A program made the translations under genes and the position numbers. Under the pieces are notes generated by a model. It had not been told where the DNA came from and made no database searches. It worked only from the letters and a program-made list of their open reading frames with translations. A stretch of 64,000 bases of DNA from JANMES01 sp038229715 (lineage in GTDB: Bacteria > Planctomycetota > Phycisphaerae > Tepidisphaerales > Tepidisphaeraceae): the NCBI GenBank assembly GCA_038229715.1, contig JBBROD010000011.1:8555-72554 (forward strand), written 5' to 3'. Position 1 is the first letter of the stretch; each line of letters starts with the position of its first letter. Shown piece by piece: positions 43,413-52,496 of this stretch.

Positions 43413-44646
43413 CCGACATCGCCGCCAGAACCCCCGCCGCCGCGCCGGTGGCCAGACAGATGCCGCTGGCCCGGCTGGAAGCGGCCGCCCCAGCGGTGGC
43501 GGAAATTGTGTTCCCGCCGGCGAACAGATTGTCAATCGTGGCGCTCCGAAGCGTTTCGAGCGGGATGTCATACGGGTCGCCGATAGGCGGATAATCGTAC
43601 GACGGGCCGCCGGCCGCCTCCCACCGCTCAGCCGGCCACCAGCCTTTGACGGAATCGCCGCCGTGCTTGCGGGCGGAGAGAACGTCGGCTTCCGTCAGCG
43701 TATATCGACCGAGCAACCGCCGGCCATCACGCGGCAGGACGCGCGGTGAGTGTTCGACGATTGTCGCATCCGACAAACCGCCAATTTCGCCGGTAAGTTT
43801 ATCTACGATCGCTGACGCAATTGATGTCGCATGGGCTACCAGCCCATGCCCTGCAGCGTCGCCCTGCCACGGGCTGGTAGCCCGTGCGACATCCATCGCC
43901 ATCTTCAACACGCCACCGCCCGCTTCCGGTCCGGGATGAAATACGGTGAATTTAGCCAGCGCCGGCAACTCCCCCGCCGCCACGGCTTTGGCGAGCGTGT
44001 ATGGAATCTGCAGCCGCAGTAATTCCGGGTTATCCGTGATCCCAGCCAATCGCACGCCGAACCCGCCGAGCATGCGGTCGGCGTCGGCCGGCTGCATCAC
44101 GTCGTCGCCGATCAGCGACAGCACCGCCCCGCCGCCACTGCAGTCGATGAGTGCTGGCGTGTCGATCCAGCCGGCGTGATCGCCCTCGAGTTCGATCGCG
44201 ACAATACGGCTGCAGTCGCGTTTAACCGCACGCACGCGCGTCCCCATCCGCCGGTCGATGTTCGGATGCTCGATCAACGACGCCAGCGCTGCCTCATACG
44301 CTGCCGTGGGAAACTCAAGCACCCAAACCTTGCCGAGCGGCTTGAGCCGAACATCGGCCGGCGCGGCAGCAATCATCCGCTGAACCAGCGTGCGTTGAAA
44401 CGATCCATTCAGCGTGTTGGTAGGCTCGCCCGGATCGGCCGCGTAGAGCCCGCACAGGCTGCGGTGCATCGCCGCCGTGACAGACCCGCCGAGGCGGTGG
44501 GACGCTTCGATCAGAACAACGCCGGCCCCGCAGTCGGCCGCTGCTGCTGCAGCGGTCACGCCCGCGGGGCCGGCGCCGATGACGACAATCGGCACCGCGC
44601 TACTTGGCCGGTTCCGAACGTTCATAGCCTGGCTCGGTCGGGTCAT
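43399..44646 (-). CDS. FAD-dependent oxidoreductase (PF12831-like) carrying an in-frame palindromic element
   Basis: 415 aa; an in-frame ATG at 44625 may be the true start. N-terminal FAD-binding Rossmann motif VVIGAGPAGVTAAAAAADCG followed by the Glu of the ribose site (LIEASHRLGGS); C-terminal FAD-contact region NLFAGGNTISATAGAAASS. The chain resembles FAD-dependent oxidoreductases of unknown substrate frequent in planctomycetes. The stretch RATSPWQGDAAGHGLVAHA is encoded by a palindromic repeat inserted without breaking the frame (43823-43893). The start overlaps the upstream lipoprotein gene end, suggesting co-transcription. Confidence 0.75.
   Translation of the reverse strand: MTRPSQAMNVRNRPSSAVPIVVIGAGPAGVTAAAAAADCGAGVVLIEASHRLGGSVTAAMHRSLCGLYAADPGEPTNTLNGSFQRTLVQRMIAAAPADVRLKPLGKVWVLEFPTAAYEAALASLIEHPNIDRRMGTRVRAVKRDCSRIVAIELEGDHAGWIDTPALIDCSGGGAVLSLIGDDVMQPADADRMLGGFGVRLAGITDNPELLRLQIPYTLAKAVAAGELPALAKFTVFHPGPEAGGGVLKMAMDVARATSPWQGDAAGHGLVAHATSIASAIVDKLTGEIGGLSDATIVEHSPRVLPRDGRRLLGRYTLTEADVLSARKHGGDSVKGWWPAERWEAAGGPSYDYPPIGDPYDIPLETLRSATIDNLFAGGNTISATAGAAASSRASGICLATGAAAGVLAAMSVRSA
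43823..43893. repeat. Palindromic repeat inside the FAD oxidoreductase gene
   Basis: Arms of 26 bp, 43823-43848 and 43868-43893, match at 24 positions; the core is GGGCTACCAGCCC / GGGCTGGTAGCCC with a 19-nt loop. It resembles mobile REP-type intergenic repeats of GC-rich bacteria, here translated as part of a protein. Confidence 0.75.
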
Positions 44647-45016
44647 AATCGATGCTGATCACGCTCATGCCTGACGTGTACGCGCTGTCATTAGCGAACG
44701 TCAGCGTGCCATCGCCCTTGTAGTAAAAAACCGTCCGATGCGTGTCCGATCCACTGAAGTGGAACGGTATCCACGCCTTGCCGGTGATGTAAGAACCCCG
44801 GTTGTTCGGCTGGCCGATGGCGGCGGTGACTTCGCCTTCATACATGCCGGTTTTGATCTTGGCGAACTTGCTTTCAGGCGGCACGGGAATCTTGGGCTTT
44901 TCAGGCTCCTGCTTTTCTGGCTCGGCGGTGGCCGACGAAGAACCGCCCGTCTTGCAGCCCGCCAGAACGCACACCGACAACGCGACGCCGAACAACGGCA
45001 ACCAATGAATCCGCAT
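44600..45016 (-). CDS. BamE/SmpA-like small lipoprotein
   Basis: 138 aa from 45016 (GGAGAC upstream). Lipoprotein signal peptide ending in the lipobox LAGC, then a Pro/Glu-rich linker. A short BamE/SmpA-like fold follows: FAKIKTGMYEGEVTAAIGQP, the helix-strand signature of outer-membrane assembly lipoproteins, and TVFYYKGDGTLTF. It is probably anchored in a membrane facing the periplasm. It sits between FabF-like and FAD oxidoreductase genes on the same strand. It may assist envelope assembly, but the BamE similarity is structural and the function is inferred. Confidence 0.65.
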   Translation of the reverse strand: MRIHWLPLFGVALSVCVLAGCKTGGSSSATAEPEKQEPEKPKIPVPPESKFAKIKTGMYEGEVTAAIGQPNNRGSYITGKAWIPFHFSGSDTHRTVFYYKGDGTLTFANDSAYTSGMSVISIDYDPTEPGYERSEPAK

Positions 45017-45061
45017 AAAATGTCTCCTGAAAAGATTCCCCAATCAATCCCTAAAAATGTA

Positions 45062-46291
45062 TCAACGCGGCATACCGCAAGCAATAGCAGAATTAATCCC
45101 GCCGAACGCAAAACTGTTCTTGAGAAACTTATCAAACCGGTGCGGCGTATTGCGTTGCACGTGCATAATCCCACCGCAGGCCGGGTCGATCTCCTGCAGA
45201 TTGTGCGTGGGGTTGATCACACCGGCGTGCATCATCTCGATCGTTGCCGCAAGTTCGATCGGGCCGGACGCGCCCAGCGTATGCCCCATGTTGCCTTTGA
45301 GACTACTGACCGGCGTGTTCGCCCCGAACACCCCGCCGAGCGCCCGTGCCTCAGCGGCGTCGCCTTGCTCGGTGCCCGTAGCGTGAGCGCCGACGTAGCC
45401 GATGTCGGCCGGTTTGAGTTTTGCTTCATCAAGCGCGGCGTTCATGCAGGTGATCATCGACGACTCATCCGACTGGCTCACGTGCGTGCCGTTGCTGCAG
45501 GTGTGATAGCCGATCACCTCGGCCAGAATTTTCGCGCCGCGGGCCTTCGCGTGCTCGTAGCTTTCCAGCACGATCGTGCCCGCGCCGGCTCCGCAGACGA
45601 GCCCGTCCCGCTGCATATCGAACGGCCGCGGAGTTTGGCTGGGGGAATCATTAAACTTCGCCGACGCGGCGTACAAAATGTCGAACGAGCCGACGGTGGT
45701 CTCGTGCAACTCTTCCGCCCCGCCGCAAACCATCACATCCTGCCGGCCGAGACGGATCTGATCGTACGCCGCCCCCACCGCCTGCAGGCCCGACGCGCAC
45801 GCGGCGCTGGTGGCGCTCACCACGCCTTTGACGCTCAGAAACTGCGCCACGTTCAGCGCCACCGTATGCGACACGCAGCGGAAAAACTCGCTCGCGCCCA
45901 GCGTCATGTACTCGTTCTTGCCGAGCAGCAGTTCGTACGTTTTGGTGATCGCCTCCGGACTTCCCGTGGTGGAACCCATGATGCAACCAAACCGCGTGTT
46001 GTTCGGCACGTCGGCAGGATCGAGACCGGCGTGGGCCATCGCCTGAATCGTAGCCTGGACAGCGATGATGCTCATCGTGCTCATCGTGCGGCGCTGCGCC
46101 CGCGGGATCGCCTTCGGATCGCGTACTTCGATCGGCGCGCCCACTTGGCAGCGCAGCTTGCCGAACCGATTCCACTCCGGCGGCATTGTCTTAGTAGCGC
46201 ACGCGCCCGCCGTCAGGCCGGCCATCATCTCGCTGACGGAATAGCCGATCGGCGTAACCACTCCATAACCGGTGATGACTACACGTTGCAT
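45062..46291 (-). CDS. Beta-ketoacyl-ACP synthase (FabF-like)
   Basis: 409 aa, typical KAS I/II length. VVITGYGVVTPIG start; active-site Cys in ATSAACASGLQAVG; catalytic His residues in VGAHATGTEQGD and LKGNMGHTLGASG; FGGINSAIA C-terminal glycine loop. KAS enzymes condense malonyl-ACP with acyl-ACP. It is translated after, and overlaps by 13 bp, a CrtI-like oxidoreductase gene, and a FabG gene lies upstream, so it is probably a dedicated synthase for an unusual acyl chain rather than the housekeeping enzyme. No ACP gene is adjacent. Confidence 0.9.
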   Translation of the reverse strand: MQRVVITGYGVVTPIGYSVSEMMAGLTAGACATKTMPPEWNRFGKLRCQVGAPIEVRDPKAIPRAQRRTMSTMSIIAVQATIQAMAHAGLDPADVPNNTRFGCIMGSTTGSPEAITKTYELLLGKNEYMTLGASEFFRCVSHTVALNVAQFLSVKGVVSATSAACASGLQAVGAAYDQIRLGRQDVMVCGGAEELHETTVGSFDILYAASAKFNDSPSQTPRPFDMQRDGLVCGAGAGTIVLESYEHAKARGAKILAEVIGYHTCSNGTHVSQSDESSMITCMNAALDEAKLKPADIGYVGAHATGTEQGDAAEARALGGVFGANTPVSSLKGNMGHTLGASGPIELAATIEMMHAGVINPTHNLQEIDPACGGIMHVQRNTPHRFDKFLKNSFAFGGINSAIACGMPR

Positions 46292-47790
46292 ACTTTGCCC
46301 GCCAGGTAATCTTTGAAAGTGTCGCGCCCCAAAATGCTGCGGCAGACAAAAAACGCCGACGTCATCGCCCCGATCACGCCCGGCAAAAGCGCGCTCTGCC
46401 CGGCCGCGTAACAGTTCGCGATCGGCAGCCGGCCGGAGACGTTGAATTGCCCGATCTTCTGGCGAATGCCGTAGGCGCTTCCGTCAGGGCTGAAGAGATA
46501 ATCGCGGTACGTCAGGCTGCTGGCCGAATCGATGACGCGCAGGTTCTTGCACTCGTACAGATGCGTCTTCATCCGCCGGACGACCGAGGCGGTACGCCGG
46601 GTCTTGTATTCGTAATACGCTTCCGGCCGGTGCTTCAGCGCCGTATCGAACCACTGCTGCGTGGATTCAGTAAACGCCAATTCCAACGCCGTAAACGTAT
46701 GGACCGATTGGCCGGTCGGCCTTTTCTCCAAACTCCTGAGCACCATCATCGGCCCGTCGATCGGCTCCGGCGAATGGCAGGTCAGCATGTCGTTCAAATC
46801 CTCGCTCGGCAGGATCGACGAAAGCGTGACCGCGTCCTGTCCGATCGGTGCGTCGATATCGCCGTAGAGCGTAAAGAAGCCATTGGTCGACTCAAAATCC
46901 GCCACGCGGGATTGAAACGCCTTGGAGACGTTTTCCTTCGGCAGGATCGTGACGATCGACTTCGGGTGGATTGTAAAAATACAATTTCCAGCCGATACTT
47001 CCTCGCCGTCGGTGAGAACGAATCGCCCGATCTTGCGTTTCTCAACGTCCGTACAGGCCGCGATAGAGGTACGCGTTCGGATGTCGACCCGTTCGTTCTT
47101 CAGCACATCAACGAGCGCATCGACAAACGCATCGCCGCCGTTCTCGGTTCTGGCGAGCGATTCCTGCAGGCCGTAACACACGCGGGCGTGGGTGGCGAAA
47201 CTCACCTCGTCCGGCCGGGTGCCGTAGCACATGCACAATCCGCCGAGGATCGTCTGCAGCAGCGAGTCGTTGACGCAATCGTCGAGCACCTTCTGCAGCG
47301 GGATAAGATCATCGTCCAGCGCCGGCGGGAATTCGTCGAATCCAGACACTTCCAGCGTCGGCGTCTGGCGGATGACATGGCTAAACCGCTCAAAGTACCG
47401 ATCGATCCCTGCGCGTTGCGTGGGGAAATCCTTCTTCAGTTTCTCGCGAACAATCTCCGTGCCGCAAGGAAGCGTGTAGTCCGTCGCAGTGGCGGGGAAG
47501 ATCATGCGGTGCGACGCATCGCGCGGGAAATAGATCGGCCGGATGCGGTCGCGAACACCCAGCAGCGAGAGCATCACATCCAGCACGCCGCTACGATCGT
47601 CGCTGAGTCCGCCGGTGAAGTGGAAACCGACGTCAAACGGAATGCCTTCCAGCCGAAAGCGCGCCATCGAGCCGCCGAGTATCGGGGCTTTTTCGAGTAG
47701 CAGCACACTCTTGCCGTGCTGCGCCAGAATGCGCGCAGCCGTCAGTCCTGCGATACCGCTGCCCACGACGATGGAATCGTACTGCTTCAT
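46279..47790 (-). CDS. CrtI-like (phytoene desaturase-type) FAD oxidoreductase
   Basis: 503 aa. N-terminal FAD-binding motif IVVGSGIAGLTAARILAQHG and LLEKAPILGGSMARF; C-terminal NCYAAGQSALLPGVIGAMTSAF, the phytoene desaturase/carotenoid isomerase signature. There is no carotenoid gene nearby. The gene instead lies between FabG- and FabF-like genes and overlaps the latter, so it may desaturate or saturate an acyl chain. CrtI-like enzymes associated with FAS genes are also known among candidate ladderane genes of anammox planctomycetes; whether this is related needs structure and phylogeny. Confidence 0.82.
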   Translation of the reverse strand: MKQYDSIVVGSGIAGLTAARILAQHGKSVLLLEKAPILGGSMARFRLEGIPFDVGFHFTGGLSDDRSGVLDVMLSLLGVRDRIRPIYFPRDASHRMIFPATATDYTLPCGTEIVREKLKKDFPTQRAGIDRYFERFSHVIRQTPTLEVSGFDEFPPALDDDLIPLQKVLDDCVNDSLLQTILGGLCMCYGTRPDEVSFATHARVCYGLQESLARTENGGDAFVDALVDVLKNERVDIRTRTSIAACTDVEKRKIGRFVLTDGEEVSAGNCIFTIHPKSIVTILPKENVSKAFQSRVADFESTNGFFTLYGDIDAPIGQDAVTLSSILPSEDLNDMLTCHSPEPIDGPMMVLRSLEKRPTGQSVHTFTALELAFTESTQQWFDTALKHRPEAYYEYKTRRTASVVRRMKTHLYECKNLRVIDSASSLTYRDYLFSPDGSAYGIRQKIGQFNVSGRLPIANCYAAGQSALLPGVIGAMTSAFFVCRSILGRDTFKDYLAGKVCNV

Positions 47791-47804
47791 GAATTCAAAT
47801 TTTT

Positions 47805-47902
47805 AGCCGCAGATGGACGCAGATAAGCGCAGATAAGAAATGCTTTTGATTGACCTGCATTAATCTGCATTGATCTGCGTTCATCTGCGTTTATCTGCGG
47901 CT
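47805..47902. repeat. CGCAGAT-type palindromic intergenic repeat
   Basis: AGCCGCAGATGGACGCAGAT (47805-47824) faces ATCTGCGTTTATCTGCGGCT (47883-47902), with several more CGCAGAT or ATCTGCG units inside. It forms a long imperfect hairpin between the CrtI-like and FabG genes. The whole gap 47791-47914 is this element. Confidence 0.75.
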
Positions 47903-47914
47903 CATTTTTTTCCT

Positions 47915-48649
47915 TCACGTCGCCAATCCGCCATTGATCCCGATGACCTGCCCGTGAATGTACATCGACGGCTCGCGGCAGAGAAATTCGATCACCGACG
48001 CCACATCGTCCACGCTGCCGAAACGGTTGAGCGGGATCATGGGAAGGATTTTGTCTTTTGGAAGCGCCGCGGTCATGTCGGTTTCGATCAGGCCGGGCGC
48101 AACGCAGTTGACCAGAATGTTCCGCTTGCCCACTTCGCGGGCCAGCGCCTTGCACGCGCCGATCAGCCCGGCTTTGGCGGCGGAATAGTTTACCTGGCCG
48201 GCTTGACCGACGACGCCCGACACGCTGGCCACCGCCACGATCCGGCCTTTGCGGGCGCGGATCATCGAAAATAGGATCGCCGTGGTGACATTATAGAAGC
48301 CGTCGAGATCGGTGCGGATCACGTCCGACCATTCCTCGGGCTTCATAAACACCAGCAGATTGTCCCGCGTCACGCCGGCGTTGAAAACGACAATGTCCGG
48401 CGGCCGCTCCTCCGCCCGCGGGCGAAGGGCCGCCTCCGTTGCGGCGCGGTCGGCGACATCGAACGCCATCAGCTGGCACGATCGGCCTAGGGCTTCGATC
48501 TCGGCTTTGGTCTTGATCGCCTGCTCGTGATTGCTGCGGTAGGTCAGCCAGATGTCGCAGCCGGACTTGGCCAGGCGCAGCGCGGTCGCCTTACCGATAC
48601 CGCGACTGCCGCCGACGATTAATGCGATGGGATTTGTTGATTCTGCCAA
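47915..48649 (-). CDS. 3-oxoacyl-ACP reductase (FabG-like)
   Basis: 244 aa from a TTG start at 48649, which gives the normal FabG length; the longer open frame upstream would overlap the divergent gene. SDR motifs: IVGGSRGIGKATALRL (NAD(P)-binding), VFNAGVTRDN, SVSGVVGQAGQVNYSAAKAG (catalytic Ser, Tyr-x3-Lys) and VAPGLIETDMTAALPKD. It reduces 3-ketoacyl-ACP. With the CrtI-like and FabF genes downstream, separated only by a repeat element, it likely belongs to a dedicated acyl-chain pathway. The PGLIETDMT sequence is a common FabG marker. Confidence 0.88.
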   Translation of the reverse strand: MAESTNPIALIVGGSRGIGKATALRLAKSGCDIWLTYRSNHEQAIKTKAEIEALGRSCQLMAFDVADRAATEAALRPRAEERPPDIVVFNAGVTRDNLLVFMKPEEWSDVIRTDLDGFYNVTTAILFSMIRARKGRIVAVASVSGVVGQAGQVNYSAAKAGLIGACKALAREVGKRNILVNCVAPGLIETDMTAALPKDKILPMIPLNRFGSVDDVASVIEFLCREPSMYIHGQVIGINGGLAT

Positions 48650-48747
48650 CGGGGTGCCTTTCGCCGCGCGAGTATACAGGCAAGGTTTGGTCGATGACAG
48701 ACGCCGCCAAGTGCGAGGCAGGCCGGATCGCGTTACAATTGGCCACC

Positions 48748-50886
48748 ATGTCAAAACGTTGGGTGATGCTGGCCGGAGCGGTGGCCGTAGTTGGCGGCGG
48801 GGTTGCGTATTTCGCGCATCGGCCGGCACCGGTGGTCAGCACGTCGCAGCCGAGCCTCAACCCGATCGTCCCCGCTTCGAGCAAGCCGACTTCCAAACCC
48901 GTTGCAACGCCTGGCGCGCCCGTAACGTTGTTTGAACTGCTGCGCCAGCAACATCCCGCCATCGCCGCCACCCAGCCGCTGGGCGTGCCGGTGGAGTTCA
49001 GCGACGCGGCGAGATTCGTGATCGACCAACCGATCTGCCTCGACAACGCCGGCCAACTCTGGGCCAGCCACCCCACCGCAGAGCCGGCGGTGGCGGTGCT
49101 GAAGGCGCTGGCCAATTCCAACGGCAAGGAACAGACGCACGTCGTCCGCGAGCCGGTCAAGCTGGTTTACTGGATGAACGACGGCGGGCGCGTCGCGCCC
49201 GCGCTGTTCGTCGAGTCGGCCGACGGGAAAACCCGCGTCGTTACCGCAAACGGCACGCTGGAGTTGCCGGCCAGTCGCTCGTTCCGGTTCTCGCGCGCGT
49301 TGCTGCTGGCCGACCATCTCGCCATCCCCTGCGACGATGGCATTTGCGTTCTACGGATCGGCCAAACCATCACCGAGCAGTTTCAACCGCTGCCGACCAG
49401 TAAGGATCCGCTCGCGCAGCCGCAGGTGATCGCAGGAAACCGCGGCCTACTTGCGTGGACGCCGGCGACCGACGGCTCGCCCGGTAGCGGCGTGGCGCGG
49501 TATCTCGATAAGGCATGGACGATGCTCGACGAAACCGAATGGCCGAAGTCGATCGTGCAGATTTCGGCGTTCCTCGACGGCACGGTGCAGCAGCTTCGGC
49601 TGGCGGACGACAAGACAATCCAACTGGCTCAAGTGCCGCTCGATACGCCGCAGGTCGACGAAAACCGCATCGTGCAACTCGTCGGCCAGCTCGACGACCT
49701 GTCCGACGCGGTGCGCACCAAGGCCACCGAAGATCTAAGACGCATCGGCCCGAGCGCCTGGCCGATCCTGAAAAAACTGGCGCCCGATCAACTGCCGGAA
49801 ACCCAGCAGCGGATCAACACGCTGCTCGCCCGATCGGACGCGCCGGCGCTCGGGTCGATGTCGAGTGTCGATGGCAAGCTCAAGGTCTTGGCGCGCTTCG
49901 ACAACGCAGGCATCCTGCTGTTCGGCGAGGCCGGCGTGACGATCCCGCAAGAAGATAACGATCCCACGACGGTGGCGCCGGCGTGGATTTGCATTCGCCC
50001 GGACCATTCTCCCGAACTGGTGCCCGCGCTGCTGACCGAAGATTTTCGGCCGAACGTCGATCGAATCGTCCTCATCCAATCCGACTGGTACCGGACCGAC
50101 GCCCAAGTCGGCCCGCGACGATACGTCGGCAACGCCCTGCTGCCGATGTTGCGCAAGAGCGAGCGGAAATTTTCCGAACCAATCGGCTCCGACCGGCGCG
50201 GTCGCTGGTTGTTCCGCCAGCCGGGGAAGGAAACGCCGGTGTTGCTGGTCGATCCGACCATCGCCGACGCCACGCCGCGCCTGCCGACATGGACGATCGG
50301 TCGCAAGGCGGAATCCGTCGGCTGGTCCAAGTCCGGCTACCCCGCCATCAAGCGCGGCGGAGCCTGGGAACTCCGCGAGAACGGCTGGCAGGCATTGGAC
50401 GAGAAGACCGATCCGATGCTCACGGCAGAAAGCGCCACTACCCAGCCGGCAACACTGCCTTCCGATCCCGGTCCATTACTGGTGGCGGGCAAAGATGGCG
50501 CGCGGTATTTCGGCGGGAAGCAGTCGCTGGACGTCATCACGGCCGACGGCAAGCGAACCAGCATGAGTTTCCCTGCCACCGCTGCCGGCGGCGATCCGGT
50601 CACGCTGATTGAAACGCCGGACGGCAAGCTGTTTCTCTTCAACCAGCCGGGCCGGGTTTTGCGGCTATCGCCGACGAATGGGGAATCCGAGCCTCTCAAA
50701 ATCGATGCGATATTTTCGCGCAACATCCCCAATGGAGCGGCCGATCGCATCTGGCTCGATCCTGCGGGCCGCATCTGCATGTCGGCAGACGGGGTGATTG
50801 TAGTGCTGTTTCCGACCGGTGTGATTCCGCACGATATCGCGGTTAAAATGTCGGTTGAAGAACAGGCGTTGAACGAGTTGGAATAA
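48748..50886 (+). CDS. Membrane-anchored protein of unknown function
   Basis: 712 aa from 48748; a start at 48694 is possible. One N-terminal transmembrane anchor (WVMLAGAVAVVGGGVAYFA) is followed by a Ser/Pro-rich linker and a large soluble region with repeated beta-rich segments (LFVESADGKTRVVTANGTLE, VDGKLKVLARFDNAGILLFG, DGKLFLFNQPGRVLRL, ADRIWLDPAGRICMSADGVI) that suggest a beta-propeller. A helical stretch near the middle (LSDAVRTKATEDLRRIGP) looks like one HEAT-type unit. No catalytic signature was recognised. It is divergent from fabG with about 98 bp between starts and precedes a GH29 gene in the same direction. Confidence 0.55.
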   Translation: MSKRWVMLAGAVAVVGGGVAYFAHRPAPVVSTSQPSLNPIVPASSKPTSKPVATPGAPVTLFELLRQQHPAIAATQPLGVPVEFSDAARFVIDQPICLDNAGQLWASHPTAEPAVAVLKALANSNGKEQTHVVREPVKLVYWMNDGGRVAPALFVESADGKTRVVTANGTLELPASRSFRFSRALLLADHLAIPCDDGICVLRIGQTITEQFQPLPTSKDPLAQPQVIAGNRGLLAWTPATDGSPGSGVARYLDKAWTMLDETEWPKSIVQISAFLDGTVQQLRLADDKTIQLAQVPLDTPQVDENRIVQLVGQLDDLSDAVRTKATEDLRRIGPSAWPILKKLAPDQLPETQQRINTLLARSDAPALGSMSSVDGKLKVLARFDNAGILLFGEAGVTIPQEDNDPTTVAPAWICIRPDHSPELVPALLTEDFRPNVDRIVLIQSDWYRTDAQVGPRRYVGNALLPMLRKSERKFSEPIGSDRRGRWLFRQPGKETPVLLVDPTIADATPRLPTWTIGRKAESVGWSKSGYPAIKRGGAWELRENGWQALDEKTDPMLTAESATTQPATLPSDPGPLLVAGKDGARYFGGKQSLDVITADGKRTSMSFPATAAGGDPVTLIETPDGKLFLFNQPGRVLRLSPTNGESEPLKIDAIFSRNIPNGAADRIWLDPAGRICMSADGVIVVLFPTGVIPHDIAVKMSVEEQALNELE

Positions 50887-50934
50887 GCCGGATCATTCCG
50901 GGTATGAATGAACGAAGGAATAGAGGAATTGAAC

Positions 50935-52332
50935 ATGATGAAACGCACTATCGCACTCGCCTGTGTCGCGATTTCCATTGTCCTTTCGCGCCAAGCGATC
51001 GCAGACGACGCCCCACCGGCCACCAAACCCGCCATTGTCGACACGCCCGAAGCCCACAACGCACGAATCGCGTGGTGGCGGGAAGCGCGGTTCGGCATGT
51101 TCATCCACTGGGGTCTTTACTCGGTCCCGGCCGGTGAGTGGCAAGGCAAACCGGTGCCCGGAATTGGTGAGTGGATCATGAATAAGGCCAAAATCCCGGT
51201 CACCGAATACGAAAAGTTCGCCGCTCAATTCAACCCGATCAAATTCGACGCCGATGCCTGGGCGCAACTGGCGCAGGACGCCGGTATGAAATATCTGGTC
51301 ATCACTTCAAAACATCACGACGGTTTTGCGATGTTCGGCTCGAAGGTAACGCCTTACAACATCGTCGACGCGACTCCGTTCAAGCGCGATCCGATGAAGG
51401 AACTGTCGGCTGCGTGTGCCAAACGCGGGATCAAATTCTGCTTCTACTACTCCCAATCGCTCGACTGGCATGAGCCGAACGGCATGGGGAATGAATGGGA
51501 TTTCGGGCCGGACGCGAACAAGCAGTTCGACGAATACCTTGCGAAAAAGTCGTTGCCTCAGGTGCGGGAGATCCTCAGCAACTACGGCCCGCTCGGGCTG
51601 ATCTGGTTCGATGTGCCTAAAAACATGACGCCGGAGCGAACGATCAAATTCCGCGACGCCGTCCGCGAACTGCAGCCCAACTGCCTCGTCAGCGGCCGGC
51701 TCGGGCAGGGGAACAACAGCGACTACGCCTCGGAAGGCGACAATCGCATTCCGAGCAGCGTCCGCGCCGGCGATTGGGAAACACCCGCGACACTCAACAA
51801 CACATGGGGCTACAAGAAAGACGACGATCACTGGAAAACGCCCGAGCAATTGGTGTTCAACCTCGTCGACATCGTCAGCAAGGGCGGCAATTATCTGCTG
51901 AACGTCGGCCCGACGTCGGAAGGAATTATTCCCCAGCCGAGCGTGGATATGTTGCACGCCGTCGGTGCGTGGATGAAAGTCAACGGCGAATCCATCCACG
52001 GCTGCGGCGCGACGGTGTTCGGAACCGAGTTCGGCGACACCAGCCCTACTGAAAAAGACGCCAAGGGAAAACCCAAGTTCACTGCCCGCAAAGACTGGCG
52101 ATGCACGAGCAAACCCGGATTTCTGTACATCCACCTCTTCAAATGGCCGGCAGGGAAATTTGAACTCGCTCAACTCAAGAAAAAAGTCAGCAAGGCGTAT
52201 CTATTGTCCAACCGCGAGGCGGCTATCCCGTTCGTTCAGGACGGCGAAAAGCTCACCCTACAATTGCCAGAACAAGCGCCCGACAAAGTGGATACGGTTA
52301 TAGCTATAGAACTCGAATCCCCCGCGAATTGA
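50935..52332 (+). CDS. Exported GH29 alpha-L-fucosidase
   Basis: 465 aa; AGAGGA lies 8 nt before the start at 50935. A signal peptide (TIALACVAISIVLSRQAIA) precedes the GH29 barrel: WWREARFGMFIHWGLYSVP, MKYLVITSKHHDGFAMF, FCFYYSQSLDWH and GPLGLIWFDVP (Asp = likely nucleophile). The C-terminal ~100 residues form a short beta domain. GH29 enzymes release alpha-linked L-fucose from glycans such as fucoidan or host-type oligosaccharides. Together with GH78 and the sulfatase it supports growth on fucose/rhamnose-rich sulfated polymers (inference). A hairpin follows at 52346-52374. Confidence 0.93.
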   Translation: MMKRTIALACVAISIVLSRQAIADDAPPATKPAIVDTPEAHNARIAWWREARFGMFIHWGLYSVPAGEWQGKPVPGIGEWIMNKAKIPVTEYEKFAAQFNPIKFDADAWAQLAQDAGMKYLVITSKHHDGFAMFGSKVTPYNIVDATPFKRDPMKELSAACAKRGIKFCFYYSQSLDWHEPNGMGNEWDFGPDANKQFDEYLAKKSLPQVREILSNYGPLGLIWFDVPKNMTPERTIKFRDAVRELQPNCLVSGRLGQGNNSDYASEGDNRIPSSVRAGDWETPATLNNTWGYKKDDDHWKTPEQLVFNLVDIVSKGGNYLLNVGPTSEGIIPQPSVDMLHAVGAWMKVNGESIHGCGATVFGTEFGDTSPTEKDAKGKPKFTARKDWRCTSKPGFLYIHLFKWPAGKFELAQLKKKVSKAYLLSNREAAIPFVQDGEKLTLQLPEQAPDKVDTVIAIELESPAN

Positions 52333-52345
52333 GCGCAATAAATAA

Positions 52346-52374
52346 CCCCGCTGGCGTGGGTGAGACCAGCGGGG
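52346..52374. terminator. GC-rich hairpin between convergent genes
   Basis: CCCCGCTGG (52346-52354) pairs perfectly with CCAGCGGGG (52366-52374) across an 11-nt loop, 14 bp after the GH29 stop and ahead of the convergent Nfu-like gene's end. No long T tract follows, so it would be an imperfect or bidirectional terminator. Confidence 0.5.
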
Positions 52375-52496
52375 TAAGGAGGGAAAAACCTAAGTTATTC
52401 GCAGGTGAACGAGGGATTCAACAACTACTCATACAATAGTTATACGCCTGACAGACGGACGGTGTTCCAATAAAATCCGCATTTTGCGCGTTATAT

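Noticed and set aside
44738..47700. Two long plus-strand open frames (523 and 417 codons) opposite the FabF and CrtI-like genes
   Set aside because: They are Arg/His/Ala-rich with no motif, lie fully antisense to well-recognised enzymes, and are a known side effect of high GC codon use.
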